From contig OW203771.1 of assembly GCA_934045905.1 (NCBI GenBank), positions 21,708,069 through 21,772,068 on the forward strand: 64,000 nucleotides of DNA. The letters run 5' to 3'. This document shows, in pieces, positions 55,169 to 64,000 of this stretch (position 1 is the first letter of the stretch; every line of letters starts with the position of its first letter). A program made the translations under genes and the position numbers. The notes beneath the pieces were generated by a model. That model did not search any database. It saw nothing but the letters and a program-made list of their open reading frames with translations, and was not told the origin of the DNA. The stretch comes from Leuctra nigra (taxonomy: Eukaryota > Arthropoda > Insecta > Plecoptera > Leuctridae).

Positions 55169-56305
55169 TTAAACAACCGGTTTACAAGTTCCATCTGATT
55201 CATCAAACTCATCAGTACCTTCACACCTGTACATCTCCGGATAGAGAGTATTTAGATCTCTCTTGCACACATAATAGTAGCTCCGATTCATTGGAAGCGC
55301 TCCGAACTGGAAGAGCGCCTGACATGTCGGTACAGGTTCATCGCAGACCGGATCATCAAGTGGAAGATCACATTCTCCAGTCACAATATTAAAAGCAAAG
55401 TCTCCACAATCTGACACTTCTGAGTATCCGTCTCCGATGCAGGTGTGGTAAATGGTGCAGAAGAAAGGATCCGGGAAGACACCATCTTGTGCGCACAGCA
55501 ATGGAGCTCCAAAACAGCGAGCGGCAATCGAGCAAACGGCGTCAACAGATGGCATTTGATTGCAGTAGGGTTGAGAAGTTTGACAGTCGATGACATTTCC
55601 ACTGAGCCCAATGAGTCCCAAGCAGTCTGCTGTACAACGATTGATATTCGTAGATGGGGTAGTTGTAGTTCGGATTGTTGTGGTAGTTGGTGTTGTGGTG
55701 GTAGTTGGAGTTGTTGTTTGGGTACTACCGCTAGAATCTCTACAAACATCTTCAGCTACGTTGAACTCAGTACCGTCTACGCATTGGTATAAGTCAACGT
55801 AGAAATGATTTGAATCCAATTCCCTACATCTGTAGTAGTAGCTCGGATTCGCTGCCAATGCACCAACCATGGATGTTCTGGTACATTCCGGTACGGGAGT
55901 TCCAATACAAATAGGATCGTCGACAGAAAGGTCGCATAGTCCATTTGCGATGTTGTACCCAGAGTCAATACAGGTTGATACTTGTGAATACGGCTGGTCG
56001 GTACAAGTATGGTAGATGTCGCAGTAGTAAGGATCAGGGAAGATCCCGGGCTGCGAGCATCTCAAAGGAGCTCCGTAACATCGGGCTGCTACGGAACATT
56101 TGGCATCTCCTGAAGTTGTCTTGTGGCAGTACGGGTTGATCGTTCCTCGGCACTCTGCTATCAGGACCTCGTTGGGACAGAAGAAGACGTCCTGGCAGTC
56201 CTCGGAGCAGATGAGCTCGTCGTTTGTGGTATCGCAAAGTGACTTGGTCCATGGCGCAACATCCGGGAGGGTCGGGGACGAGAGGACAAGTTGAAAGCTC
56301 AGAAC
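55169..56305 (-). CDS. PER-4 main exon: secreted two-module CBM14 protein
   Basis: Encodes 378 residues (391 with the start exon at 60483-60521). The exon starts GTT CTG AGC at 56305 after a TTTACAG acceptor; the in-frame ATG at 56362 lies in the intron. Order: signal peptide (1-~23), module 1 (~36-200) with CSEDC, FPDPYYC and the YYYRC half-domain, a short Thr/Pro linker (~200-233) and module 2 (~234-391). It ends CKPVV at a TAA, with no stalk, membrane helix or basic tail, so it should be free in the lumen. Cysteine pattern matches the other paralogs. It may cross-link chitin with two heads. The most diverged of the four. Confidence 0.86.
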   Translation of the reverse strand, partial: VLSFQLVLSSPTLPDVAPWTKSLCDTTNDELICSEDCQDVFFCPNEVLIAECRGTINPYCHKTTSGDAKCSVAARCYGAPLRCSQPGIFPDPYYCDIYHTCTDQPYSQVSTCIDSGYNIANGLCDLSVDDPICIGTPVPECTRTSMVGALAANPSYYYRCRELDSNHFYVDLYQCVDGTEFNVAEDVCRDSSGSTQTTTPTTTTTPTTTTIRTTTTPSTNINRCTADCLGLIGLSGNVIDCQTSQPYCNQMPSVDAVCSIAARCFGAPLLCAQDGVFPDPFFCTIYHTCIGDGYSEVSDCGDFAFNIVTGECDLPLDDPVCDEPVPTCQALFQFGALPMNRSYYYVCKRDLNTLYPEMYRCEGTDEFDESDGTCKPVV

Positions 56306-58545
56306 CTGTAAATAACATCTGTTAGTGATTGATTTTATGTGGAGATCAATAAAAAGCGTCATTATCTAATCGGCCTTAATCCATTTTGTGGATGTATTTT
56401 ATCTTGGCAGTATTAAGCCACCGAAAATCTGTCATTGCGTCAGCGAAGTCATTTTTTGTATCCCTATTTAGAGATTATAATTATGATCAAGATCGTTACC
56501 ACGCTTTTTGATCGTGACGAAAGTAGATGTTACGAATTCAGTACACGTGGATTCAGTTAGATTGAAATATTCACAGATATTAATATTGATAATATTGATA
56601 GATTCACAGAAATGAATTATTTGAAAAACGCTTTTCAAAAAGGGTTGATAAATTATTATTAGAATTTTCCAAGTATTATAAACGAAGTTCTGTAAAATTT
56701 TAATACATTAATTTTAAATAAATGAAACATTGATAATCCTCAAATTCATAAAATTATTCACATATTTAAATACTCATAATATACTAGTTTCTATATATGT
56801 GCAAAGCTTTAGTGCTCTTCTGACCTGACCATTAACAATGGTGTAAAAAAGAAGAAGAAAAAGAAGCTCATATATATTTTTTTTTTTACATCATTCTCAG
56901 AGATATCGCCGAAAAGACGTAAAAGAGCTTCTGCAGTAGCTTAAAAATTAATATTTTGCTTATTCAACAAAACCGCTTTTCACATTTTTATGAAATTGAC
57001 AAATATCCTTCAATTCTGTGAAACATTCTCCATAGATCCTCTTCTGCCCTGTAGTATCAATGATTAGTCGGTGTATTATTTAAGTATTAAGTACATTTTC
57101 TTAGAAGTAGAACTTAGTACCGCTACTGAAGTCGTCAAGAATAGCTGATAAGTAATGTTGTTATCAGTTGAAACATCGCACGTAGAGGTCGACATAAGGC
57201 CGAGATTACAAGGTTCCAATCGAGAGCTCAAGGCAAGAGACAAATATCCAGACAAGAGAAGATCCGTTTCTCAAAGATTTTCATCCGAGTTAGCACCTCG
57301 CAACAAATACCAAAACGTTCGAAACGTGAGAATAAAATGTTAAAAGGAACCGGGGCAGTATCGAAAACACACTTTAAAAACGTCTTAAAAATGTATTTAT
57401 TTTATTTTGTATTTTATCGAAAATTTGATAGTATTTTTATCTTGTATTTTAAATGCATTGCTGTTACTGTGGAGTATTTTGTATTTTCAGTACTTTAAAA
57501 ATACAAAATGCTATAAAGTGGGTTCATCACGTTTGGTCTTTGCAATTACATTTTCGTCAAGCGAATCAATTTTTTGTTAGATCATGATGATACTCTGTAT
57601 TAAATTGAGTTGCTTTGTCTACATATGAAAATGTATTGGTTTTACAAAGAAATTATTATCTGATGTATTTTGATAAAGTTAATAATAATCCTTCGCCCGG
57701 TTCCATAGTTGGGTCGGGGGGTGGCCAAGGCCGCCCCTTTTGTATTTAATATTTCTGACTCATTTTCACTGTATTTTGTCTCTCTTGACAAGAACTGTAT
57801 CCGAACTTAGATTTCAGAATAATGCATAATTATGAAAATTGAAATGCGCCTGAACACATTGGCTAGATTGCATCCATTTTGTTGTGGCATTATCAAATTG
57901 TTTATTAGTTACCATTAAAAGTAATTACAACGATTGATAGAAATCGTCGAATTTTACTTAAAATCAACATTGACGTCGTATCTACTGTAGATTGGTGTAA
58001 TGTTGTGCCATATCATCAAAGTATTCACAATAGTAACACATTGTTGTATGGTTAGAAATTACATCAAATTTTGTTCCAATTAATTTTAATTGGATTTTTA
58101 TGATTTTTTGTTTGTTTTTTGAGTTTACATGTGTTTGTCAATATTATTTGTGTTTATATTTTAAAATGTATGATACAACAAAATAAGATGGGAAAGAAAA
58201 TTATAGTTGAGTGGCTGTCTAAAAACAAAAAAAGAGCACTATGGATCCTGTTTATCAGGTTCTTCCTATATATATAACCTAAATCCTGTCTATCTGATAT
58301 TATTGCTCCTTTATTAGGCCTTGCCTAATAGATAGGCTCTGGCGGAAGAGATCAAGGAAGCAGAGAGAAGAGAAGAGAGAGATGATTATGGTGTATGAAA
58401 ATGTAAGTTTGGTTCTTGTCAGAAGAAAATAAAGTCTTTTAAACTAATCTTGTTGTATTTCTATCTCCTGGACACAACAAGTGGGGGCTCGTCCGAATTT
58501 CACTTTTAACCCAGGTATTTCATACAATTTCCAAGCCAGGCACGT

Positions 58546-60129
58546 TTGTCTGTTGGAATGGAGAAAAACATGGAATCTTGCTGCCGGTTGGACCAACTTC
58601 CAGGGTGGAGCAGGTTGCCCCTCGACCTGCAACGCGACATGTTACGTTTCAAGGCCTGTGACTCTCAAGGTTTCTTGGCTGCAATGCGTCAAATAGTAGC
58701 AGAACGAGCAGCGTCCACGACGCCTGCTGTACTATCAGTTCAGGACACAACCGCCACGCCATCTCCACTTCGACGTCAAGGGGACTCCGTCGAAGATTCC
58801 CAGGTGCAATGCATGGACTCCGTCGAAGGTTCCGAGGTGCAGTGCATGGACTCCTTCGAGGATTCCCAGGTGCAATGCATGGACTCCGTCGAGGATTCCC
58901 AGGTGCAATGCATGGACTCCGTCGAGGATTCCCAGGTGCAGGGCACGGACTCCGTCGAGGATTCCCAGGTGCAATGCATGGACTCCGTCGAGGATTCCCA
59001 GGTGCAGTGCATGGACTCCGTCGAGGATTCCCAGGTGCAATGCATGGACTCCGTCGAGGATTCCCAGGTGCAATGCATGGACTCCGTCGAGGATTCCCAG
59101 GTGCAGGGCACAGACTCCGTCGAGGATTCAGCAAGGCAGTGCACGGACGCCGTCGAGGATTCCAAGGTGCAGGGCACGGACTCCGTCGAGGATTCCCAGG
59201 TGCAATGCATGGACTCCGTCGAGGATTCCCAGGTGCAGGGCACAGACTCCGTCGAGGATTCAGCAAGGCAGTGCACGGACGCCGTCGAGGATTCCAAGGT
59301 GCAGTGCATGGACTCCGTCGAGGATTCCCAGGTGCAATGCATGGACTCCGTCGAGGATTCCCAGGTGCAATGCATGGACTCCGTCGAGGATTCCCAGGTG
59401 CAGTGCATGAACTCCGTTGAGGATTCCCAGGTGCAGGGCACAGACTCCGTCGAGGATTCCCAGGTGCAATGCATGGACTCCGTCGAGGATTCCCAGGTGC
59501 AGTGCATGAACTCCGTTGAGGATTCCCAGGTGCAGGGCACAGACTTCGTCGAGGATTCAGCAAGGCAGTGCACGGACGCCGTCGAGGATTCCAAGGTGCA
59601 GTGCATGGACTCCGTCGAGGATTCTGCAAGGCAGTGCACGGACGCCGTCGAGGATTCCAAGGTGCAGTGCATGGACTCCGTCGAGGATTCTGCAAGGCAG
59701 TGCACGGACGCCGTCGAGGATTCCAAGGTGCAGCGCACAGACTCCGTCGAGAATTCCCAAGTGCAGGGCTCGGACTCCGCCGAGGATTCGAAGCGACGCG
59801 AAGCGACGACAAACCGTCCATACACCGCGACACAAGTTCGCAAGTACGCAGCTACACTACGCTGCAGGTACTCAGCGTCGCCAGGCACCACCGCACCGCA
59901 AAGGCATTGCAAGCGATCTGGCATCAAAGAGGAATGGTCCGTTCCGTATTGTCCGGGCCATAGGATGCAACATCTAAGAGCTCGGCGGTCCGAAGTCTGG
60001 CAAGTCAGCGGGCAGGGCAAATGTAGACCGATTGTTGCCGGTCATTCCCGTTCCCGCATGGGTGCGATGCGGCTAAGCACCCATGCCTCATGGCTCTTTT
60101 TGGAGGGGGAATTATTAGGCCTTGCCTAA
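58546..60129 (+). CDS. LTR-element ORF with 11-residue acidic repeats
   Basis: 527 codons. The N-terminus (MSVGMEKNMESCCRLDQLPG to about residue 80) may be a gag remnant. Residues ~85-420 are about 30 copies of DSVEDSQVQCM and variants (33-bp DNA unit). The tail is basic. In another register, 59930-60055 encodes GPFRIVRAIG and, after a stop, GRANVDRLLPV, resembling the end of a Gypsy-type integrase, so the last part of this frame is probably not the original one. No protease, RT or RNase H is present. Whether any protein is made is unknown. Confidence 0.45.
   Translation: MSVGMEKNMESCCRLDQLPGWSRLPLDLQRDMLRFKACDSQGFLAAMRQIVAERAASTTPAVLSVQDTTATPSPLRRQGDSVEDSQVQCMDSVEGSEVQCMDSFEDSQVQCMDSVEDSQVQCMDSVEDSQVQGTDSVEDSQVQCMDSVEDSQVQCMDSVEDSQVQCMDSVEDSQVQCMDSVEDSQVQGTDSVEDSARQCTDAVEDSKVQGTDSVEDSQVQCMDSVEDSQVQGTDSVEDSARQCTDAVEDSKVQCMDSVEDSQVQCMDSVEDSQVQCMDSVEDSQVQCMNSVEDSQVQGTDSVEDSQVQCMDSVEDSQVQCMNSVEDSQVQGTDFVEDSARQCTDAVEDSKVQCMDSVEDSARQCTDAVEDSKVQCMDSVEDSARQCTDAVEDSKVQRTDSVENSQVQGSDSAEDSKRREATTNRPYTATQVRKYAATLRCRYSASPGTTAPQRHCKRSGIKEEWSVPYCPGHRMQHLRARRSEVWQVSGQGKCRPIVAGHSRSRMGAMRLSTHASWLFLEGELLGLA
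58790..59790 (+). repeat. 33-bp minisatellite inside the LTR element
   Basis: About 30 units of GACTCCGTCGAGGATTCCCA plus 13 bp, with two main variants (GTGCAATGCATG and GCAAGGCAGTGCACG tails). Both strands stay open for long stretches because the unit is a multiple of three. Confidence 0.9.
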
Positions 60130-60482
60130 TAGATAGGCTCTGGCGGAAGAGATCAAGGAAGCAGAGAGAAGAGAAGAGAGAGATGATTATGGTGTATGAA
60201 AATGTAAGTTTGGTTCTTGTCAGAAGAAAATAAAGTCTTTTAAACTAATCTTGTTGTATTTCTATCTCCTGGACACAACACCTTATACAAACTTTCGACA
60301 GATGTCAACGCCTGCTGTGACGTATACCCCAATAAACGAATGATATTTATCCTCCTGTTGTACAGATAGTAATTAAGATTACATAACGGAAACACATGCT
60401 AGTCATACTAATGACTGATAAGAGAGGGGACACCAAATACGGACAACACAACAGATAAGAATATTCAATCTGTCAAACTTAC

Positions 60483-60521
60483 CGAAAGCAACAAGAGAGA
60501 GAAGATGGTCAGCGAAATCAT
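60483..60521 (-). CDS. PER-4 start exon (13 codons)
   Basis: Minus strand MISLTIFSLLLLS followed by GTAAGTTTG. Phase 0 with the acceptor at 56305, giving a strong signal peptide (..LLLLS|VLSFQLVLSSP). The 4.2-kb intron contains the LTR element at 58312-60280. The GATAA sites at 60830-60853 are more distant than in PER-1 and PER-2. Confidence 0.75.
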
Positions 60522-60884
60522 TCTACCGAAATATTAAAACTTCACACAAGTTTCAACAAAATACTTTGTTATTCTATGAAAGAAGCAACAGCAGTGTAGA
60601 GATGACAGTGGTCTAATCATAAGATCTTTCATTTTAATCCAAACCCCGTGAGAAAGTAAGTCACGTAATTCTAATTCTGCTGATATGCCGACATGTTGAT
60701 CCAGATTGATTCTTTTCAGTTCAATTTCTTAAGACTATTGTTCAACTGTCAGAAAAGCTTTAATCCCTACTTAGTTAATGTATAACTGTGGCAATAAATA
60801 TATTCTGACCTTATGAATTGTCTAAACTATACAAGATAAGACCATGAGATAACAAATTGAAATATTTGTCGGTCAATAGCTCTT

Positions 60885-63737
60885 GGCTCGTTCCATTAAA
60901 AAACGACCAAATCCCGAAAAATTCGTTGCGGCATGATTTTTGATAATTTTAAAATTTTACTATGTTGTTACTTGATACTAGATGAGTTCAAATTAATTTT
61001 TTCACATTTTTTAAATTCACCCTTCTCAACTTACATGACCTTGAACATTGGCCTGAGTGGTAAAAATGGCTCGTCTAAGCTATTGCAAAAGTAGCTGTAA
61101 TTTCCAAATAAACCAAGATAGCGGGTTCCAGTAAACGAAGTTCTCTTCAACACATGCCCGTCTATCATTTTGGTTATCATCATGTTCGTCTTACAATTTC
61201 AGCGTGACCTTCAAATCAGGGGTTGAATATTGAGTAAATTTTTCCAATTTACACAATTTTTGACGCTCGATTTACAACTGAAGGGTTGAAAATTACAAGC
61301 CAATAATTTTTGTGGATCTTCTACGTATATATGGTGTAGATATTAACCTTCATTTGTTTAGTTATTTTTATGCCTTCAAACATAAAAAAAATCTTGAAAA
61401 AATGCAAAATGGTCAAATTGGTACTTTTCAACCAAATGTTTCCCCAAAAGGGCACAGTGCCAAAAAATTGAGTTTGTGCGCGATAAGTGGCTCATATATT
61501 GGTATTCAATCCCTGAAAGTTTCGTTTTGTATTTCGGCTTTATGTAGAAATGGCAAGCATTTCTGTGTTGCGTAATAATACAAATTAATGTTAAACTTGC
61601 AATATTAAATTTGGTTCATTGGAGCCCCATTTTCTCTACAAGGGCAGGGAGACAAACTTTTGTGTTTATGATCTATTAGTGACTCATATATTGATATTCA
61701 ATTCCTGCGAGCTTCGTTTTGTATATCGACTTTATAAAATAGCAAGCATTTTTAAAATGTGGCAATATTTTCAAATAAGTTAGAAATGTGCAGGGTACTT
61801 TCGATCCCAATTTTTTCTGACGTGGATACAAACAAACTATATTAGTGACTTATTTATTGATTATCAATCCGTGAGTTTTGTATAACGTGTTTGCCTTTCT
61901 AGCAATTATTTTTGTGATAGGTAAAACTATTTTTAAATGAGATACACACATCGCGTAATCATTCGTTGATTATATTGAATCAACTCGTAAATTCAGTTTT
62001 TCGGTTATTATAATCTATAGTCTAATTTTAGAAACAAAGTGATTTGAAGATCGTTCGAGCTAGATTTCCATTCTAGAAGTACTATCCCCCAAGCTGATCA
62101 TTATTCTTCCCATTTGAGCTTAATTATATCGATACACTTCAATTAATTAGACTTAGACTAAAATTTATTCTCCACAACAACATGAACAACATTCCTTTTA
62201 AATCTATCTACTAAAACTGATGCAATCCTAGATTTCGAAATAATTGAAACAATTTATTTACCCAATGCACACCCAACAAAAGATAAAATGGTATTCGTGA
62301 GCTCTGATTTCATTGATAATAACAAGGATTGATTGTCAAAAAACCTGATCATCACCCAATCCGTTTCTCTCAAATACCGTTTGATGACTTGTTGAGTGTA
62401 CAGTCGTGGAAATAAGATGGTTTTCTCTGCCTCTCTCTGACCCATATCATAAACATGTTTTTATATGGAGCAGAGATAGATAGAGTATAAACAACTTATG
62501 TACACGCTTGTACCTTCTACAACCCTTGTTGTTGTTGTCCGCCCTTGTGCTTTGTTTCATTAGGAAACGAATTTACAAATATAATTTATTTAGTCTGCAT
62601 TATAATGACCGAAAAACTGAATTTACTAGTTGATTCAATAATCCACGAATGATAACGCGATGTGTGTGCTTCATTTAAAATAGTTTTACCTATCACAAAA
62701 ATAATTGCTAGAAAGTCAAACACGTTATACAAAACTCGCAGGGATTGATAATCAATAAAATAAGTCACTAATATAGTTTGTTTGTATCCACGTCAGAAAA
62801 AATTGAGATCAAAAGTACCCATATGAACATATCTGCACATTTTCTAACTTATTTAAAAATAAAATATTGCCACATTTTAGAAATACTTGCCATTTCTATA
62901 TACAGTCGAAATACAAAACGAAACTCGCAGGGATTGAATATCAAAACATGAGTCACTAATAGATCATAAACACAAATGTTTGTCTCCCTACCCTTGTAGA
63001 GAAAATGGGGCTCCAATGAACCAAATTTAATATTGCAAGTTTAACATTAATTTGTATTATTACGCAACACAGAAATGCTTGCCATTTCTACATAAAGCCG
63101 AAATACAAAACGAAACTTTCAGGGATTGAAAACCAATATATGAGCCACTAATCGCGCACAAACTCAATTTTTTGGCACTGTGCCCTCTTGGGGAAACATG
63201 GGGTTGAAAAGTACCAATTTGACCATTTTGCATTTTTTCATATTTTTTTATGTTTGAAGGCATAAAAATAACTAAACAATTTAAGGTTATTATCTACACC
63301 ATATACGTAGAAGATTCACAAAAATAATAGGTTTGTAATTTTCAACCCTTCAGTTGTAAATCGAGCGTCAAAAATAGTGTAAATTGGAAAAATTTACTCA
63401 GTATTCAACCCCTGATTTGAAGGTCACGCTGAGGGTGTACGGCGAACATTATGAAAACCATAATGATAGACGGGCATGTGTTGAAGAGAACTACGTTTAC
63501 TGGAACCCGCTATCTTGGTTTATTTGGAAATTACAGTGACTTTTGCAATAGCTTAGACGAGCCATTTTTACCACTCAGGCCAATGTTCAAGGTCATGTAA
63601 GTTGAGAAGGGTGCATTTGAAAAATGTGAAAAAATTAATTTGAACTCATCTAGTATCAAGTAACAACATAGTAAAATTTGAAAATTATCAAAAACCATGC
63701 CGCAACGACCTTTGGTCGTTTTTTGGTGGAACGACCC
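60885..63737. mobile_element. Large inverted repeat, ~1.14-kb arms
   Basis: Arms 60885-62023 and 62591-63737 are diverged inverted copies (for example AACACATGCCCGTCTATCAT near 61147 and its complement near 63463). A 65-80-codon frame containing MQNGQIGTFQP is present in each arm but lacks known domains. The 567-bp spacer contains mariner MITE copy 3. Likely a long-TIR transposon or two inverted copies of one repeat. Confidence 0.65.
62268..62398. mobile_element. Mariner-type MITE, copy 3 (internally deleted)
   Basis: The left end CACACCCAACAAAAG and right end CTTGTTGAGTG (followed by TA) match the inverted ends of copies 1 and 2. The central block is GAGCTCTGATTTCATTGATA, in reverse orientation relative to them. 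At 131 bp it is shorter by about 70 bp. It lies in the spacer of the large inverted repeat at 60.9-63.7 kb. Confidence 0.6.
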
Positions 63738-64000
63738 TCTTTCAAGAAGGTTACAATAGTTATCTACCACTTTCAAAAACACAGCCTTTGGTTGTTAGCA
63801 ACTTAGTTTTGAAACAGGGGTGTTTTCTGTCACCTACCTTATTCAATATTGAGAAAACTTCAAAAACTTCATCAGGAACCAAACTTGACCAAATTCAAAT
63901 CTTGTTTGTGTTGTCACCCTTTGAAGGTTTGTGATTAGGGTTATTATTTTGTCATGACTATCGGCCTGAACAGCAATTTAATGTTCTGTTGATATTTGAT
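63738..64000. other. No feature recognised at the window end
   Basis: Short AT-rich stretch beyond the inverted repeat arm; no reading frame or repeat end seen. Confidence 0.4.

Larger units (their letters stand above)
58312..60280 (+). mobile_element. Non-autonomous LTR retrotransposon (young, identical LTRs)
   Basis: LTRs 58312-58479 and 60113-60280 (168 bp) read as identical, and CCTT flanks the element on both sides (58308-58311, 60281-60284). Directly after the left LTR is a primer site TGGGGGCTCGTCCG (58482-58495), matching the 3' end of tRNA-Pro. A purine tract TTGGAGGGGGAA precedes the right LTR. The interior has one repetitive frame and a scrap of pol, so it needs enzymes from a relative. 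It sits in the PER-4 intron, in the opposite orientation. Confidence 0.85.

Noticed and set aside
58776..60020. Minus-strand frames over the LTR element (394 and 414 codons)
   Set aside because: Shadows of the 33-bp repeat; composition is cyclic with no start context or domain, and the LTR, primer site and purine tract set the plus strand as sense.

Overview
The window looks like a piece of an arthropod nuclear genome, probably insect-like. The evidence is AT-rich intergenic DNA, large introns, very dense interspersed repeats, and secreted chitin-binding proteins with CBM14/peritrophin-type cysteine modules. I see no bacterial operon, rRNA or CRISPR array, and nothing that fixes the order or species.

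The core is a head-to-tail cluster of four paralogous genes, all on the minus strand. PER-1 has its main exon at 2947-5205 and a start exon at 9082-9105. PER-2 has 14504-19837 and 31542-31565. PER-3 has 40437-42116 with a probable start exon ending at 42294. PER-4 has 55169-56305 and 60483-60521. Each has a tiny first exon joined by a phase-0 intron to one huge exon; the first exon plus the start of the second makes the signal peptide. The proteins carry two, three, one and two copies of a ~165-residue cysteine module. PER-1, -2 and -3 continue into a Thr/Pro/Asp mucin stalk built from in-frame minisatellites (unit 18, 24 and 21 bp), then one transmembrane helix and a short basic cytoplasmic tail (MRKPRMK, MRRPKMK, MRRSKLKK). 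PER-4 stops after its second module and should be soluble. The simplest reading is a family of membrane-tethered chitin-binding mucins plus a secreted partner, which could anchor a chitinous layer such as the peritrophic matrix to an epithelium. PER-1 and PER-2 share an ~80-bp promoter block with two GATAA sites 15-16 bp apart, which suggests co-expression, possibly in gut.

Most other sequence is mobile DNA. The PER-1 intron holds a 1.5-kb foldback element with a 9-bp target duplication and a tRNA-like SINE. The PER-2 intron (11.7 kb) holds Helitron-like copies, a LINE with two intact ORFs and palindromic MITEs. The PER-4 intron holds a young non-autonomous LTR element with identical LTRs, a tRNA-Pro-type primer site and a 33-bp coding minisatellite. 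A second LINE at 47.6-53.5 kb is frameshifted and split by a ~3-kb insertion with an ETS/CRE/YY1-like satellite. Several hAT-like, mariner-like and TTAA-flanked elements have readable target duplications. Two near-identical 2.1-kb Helitron-like copies in opposite orientation flank the PER-2 main exon.

Apart from the cluster, the only plausible host coding signal is a short GC-rich plus-strand exon at 37857-37976. No true tRNA, rRNA or CRISPR was seen.
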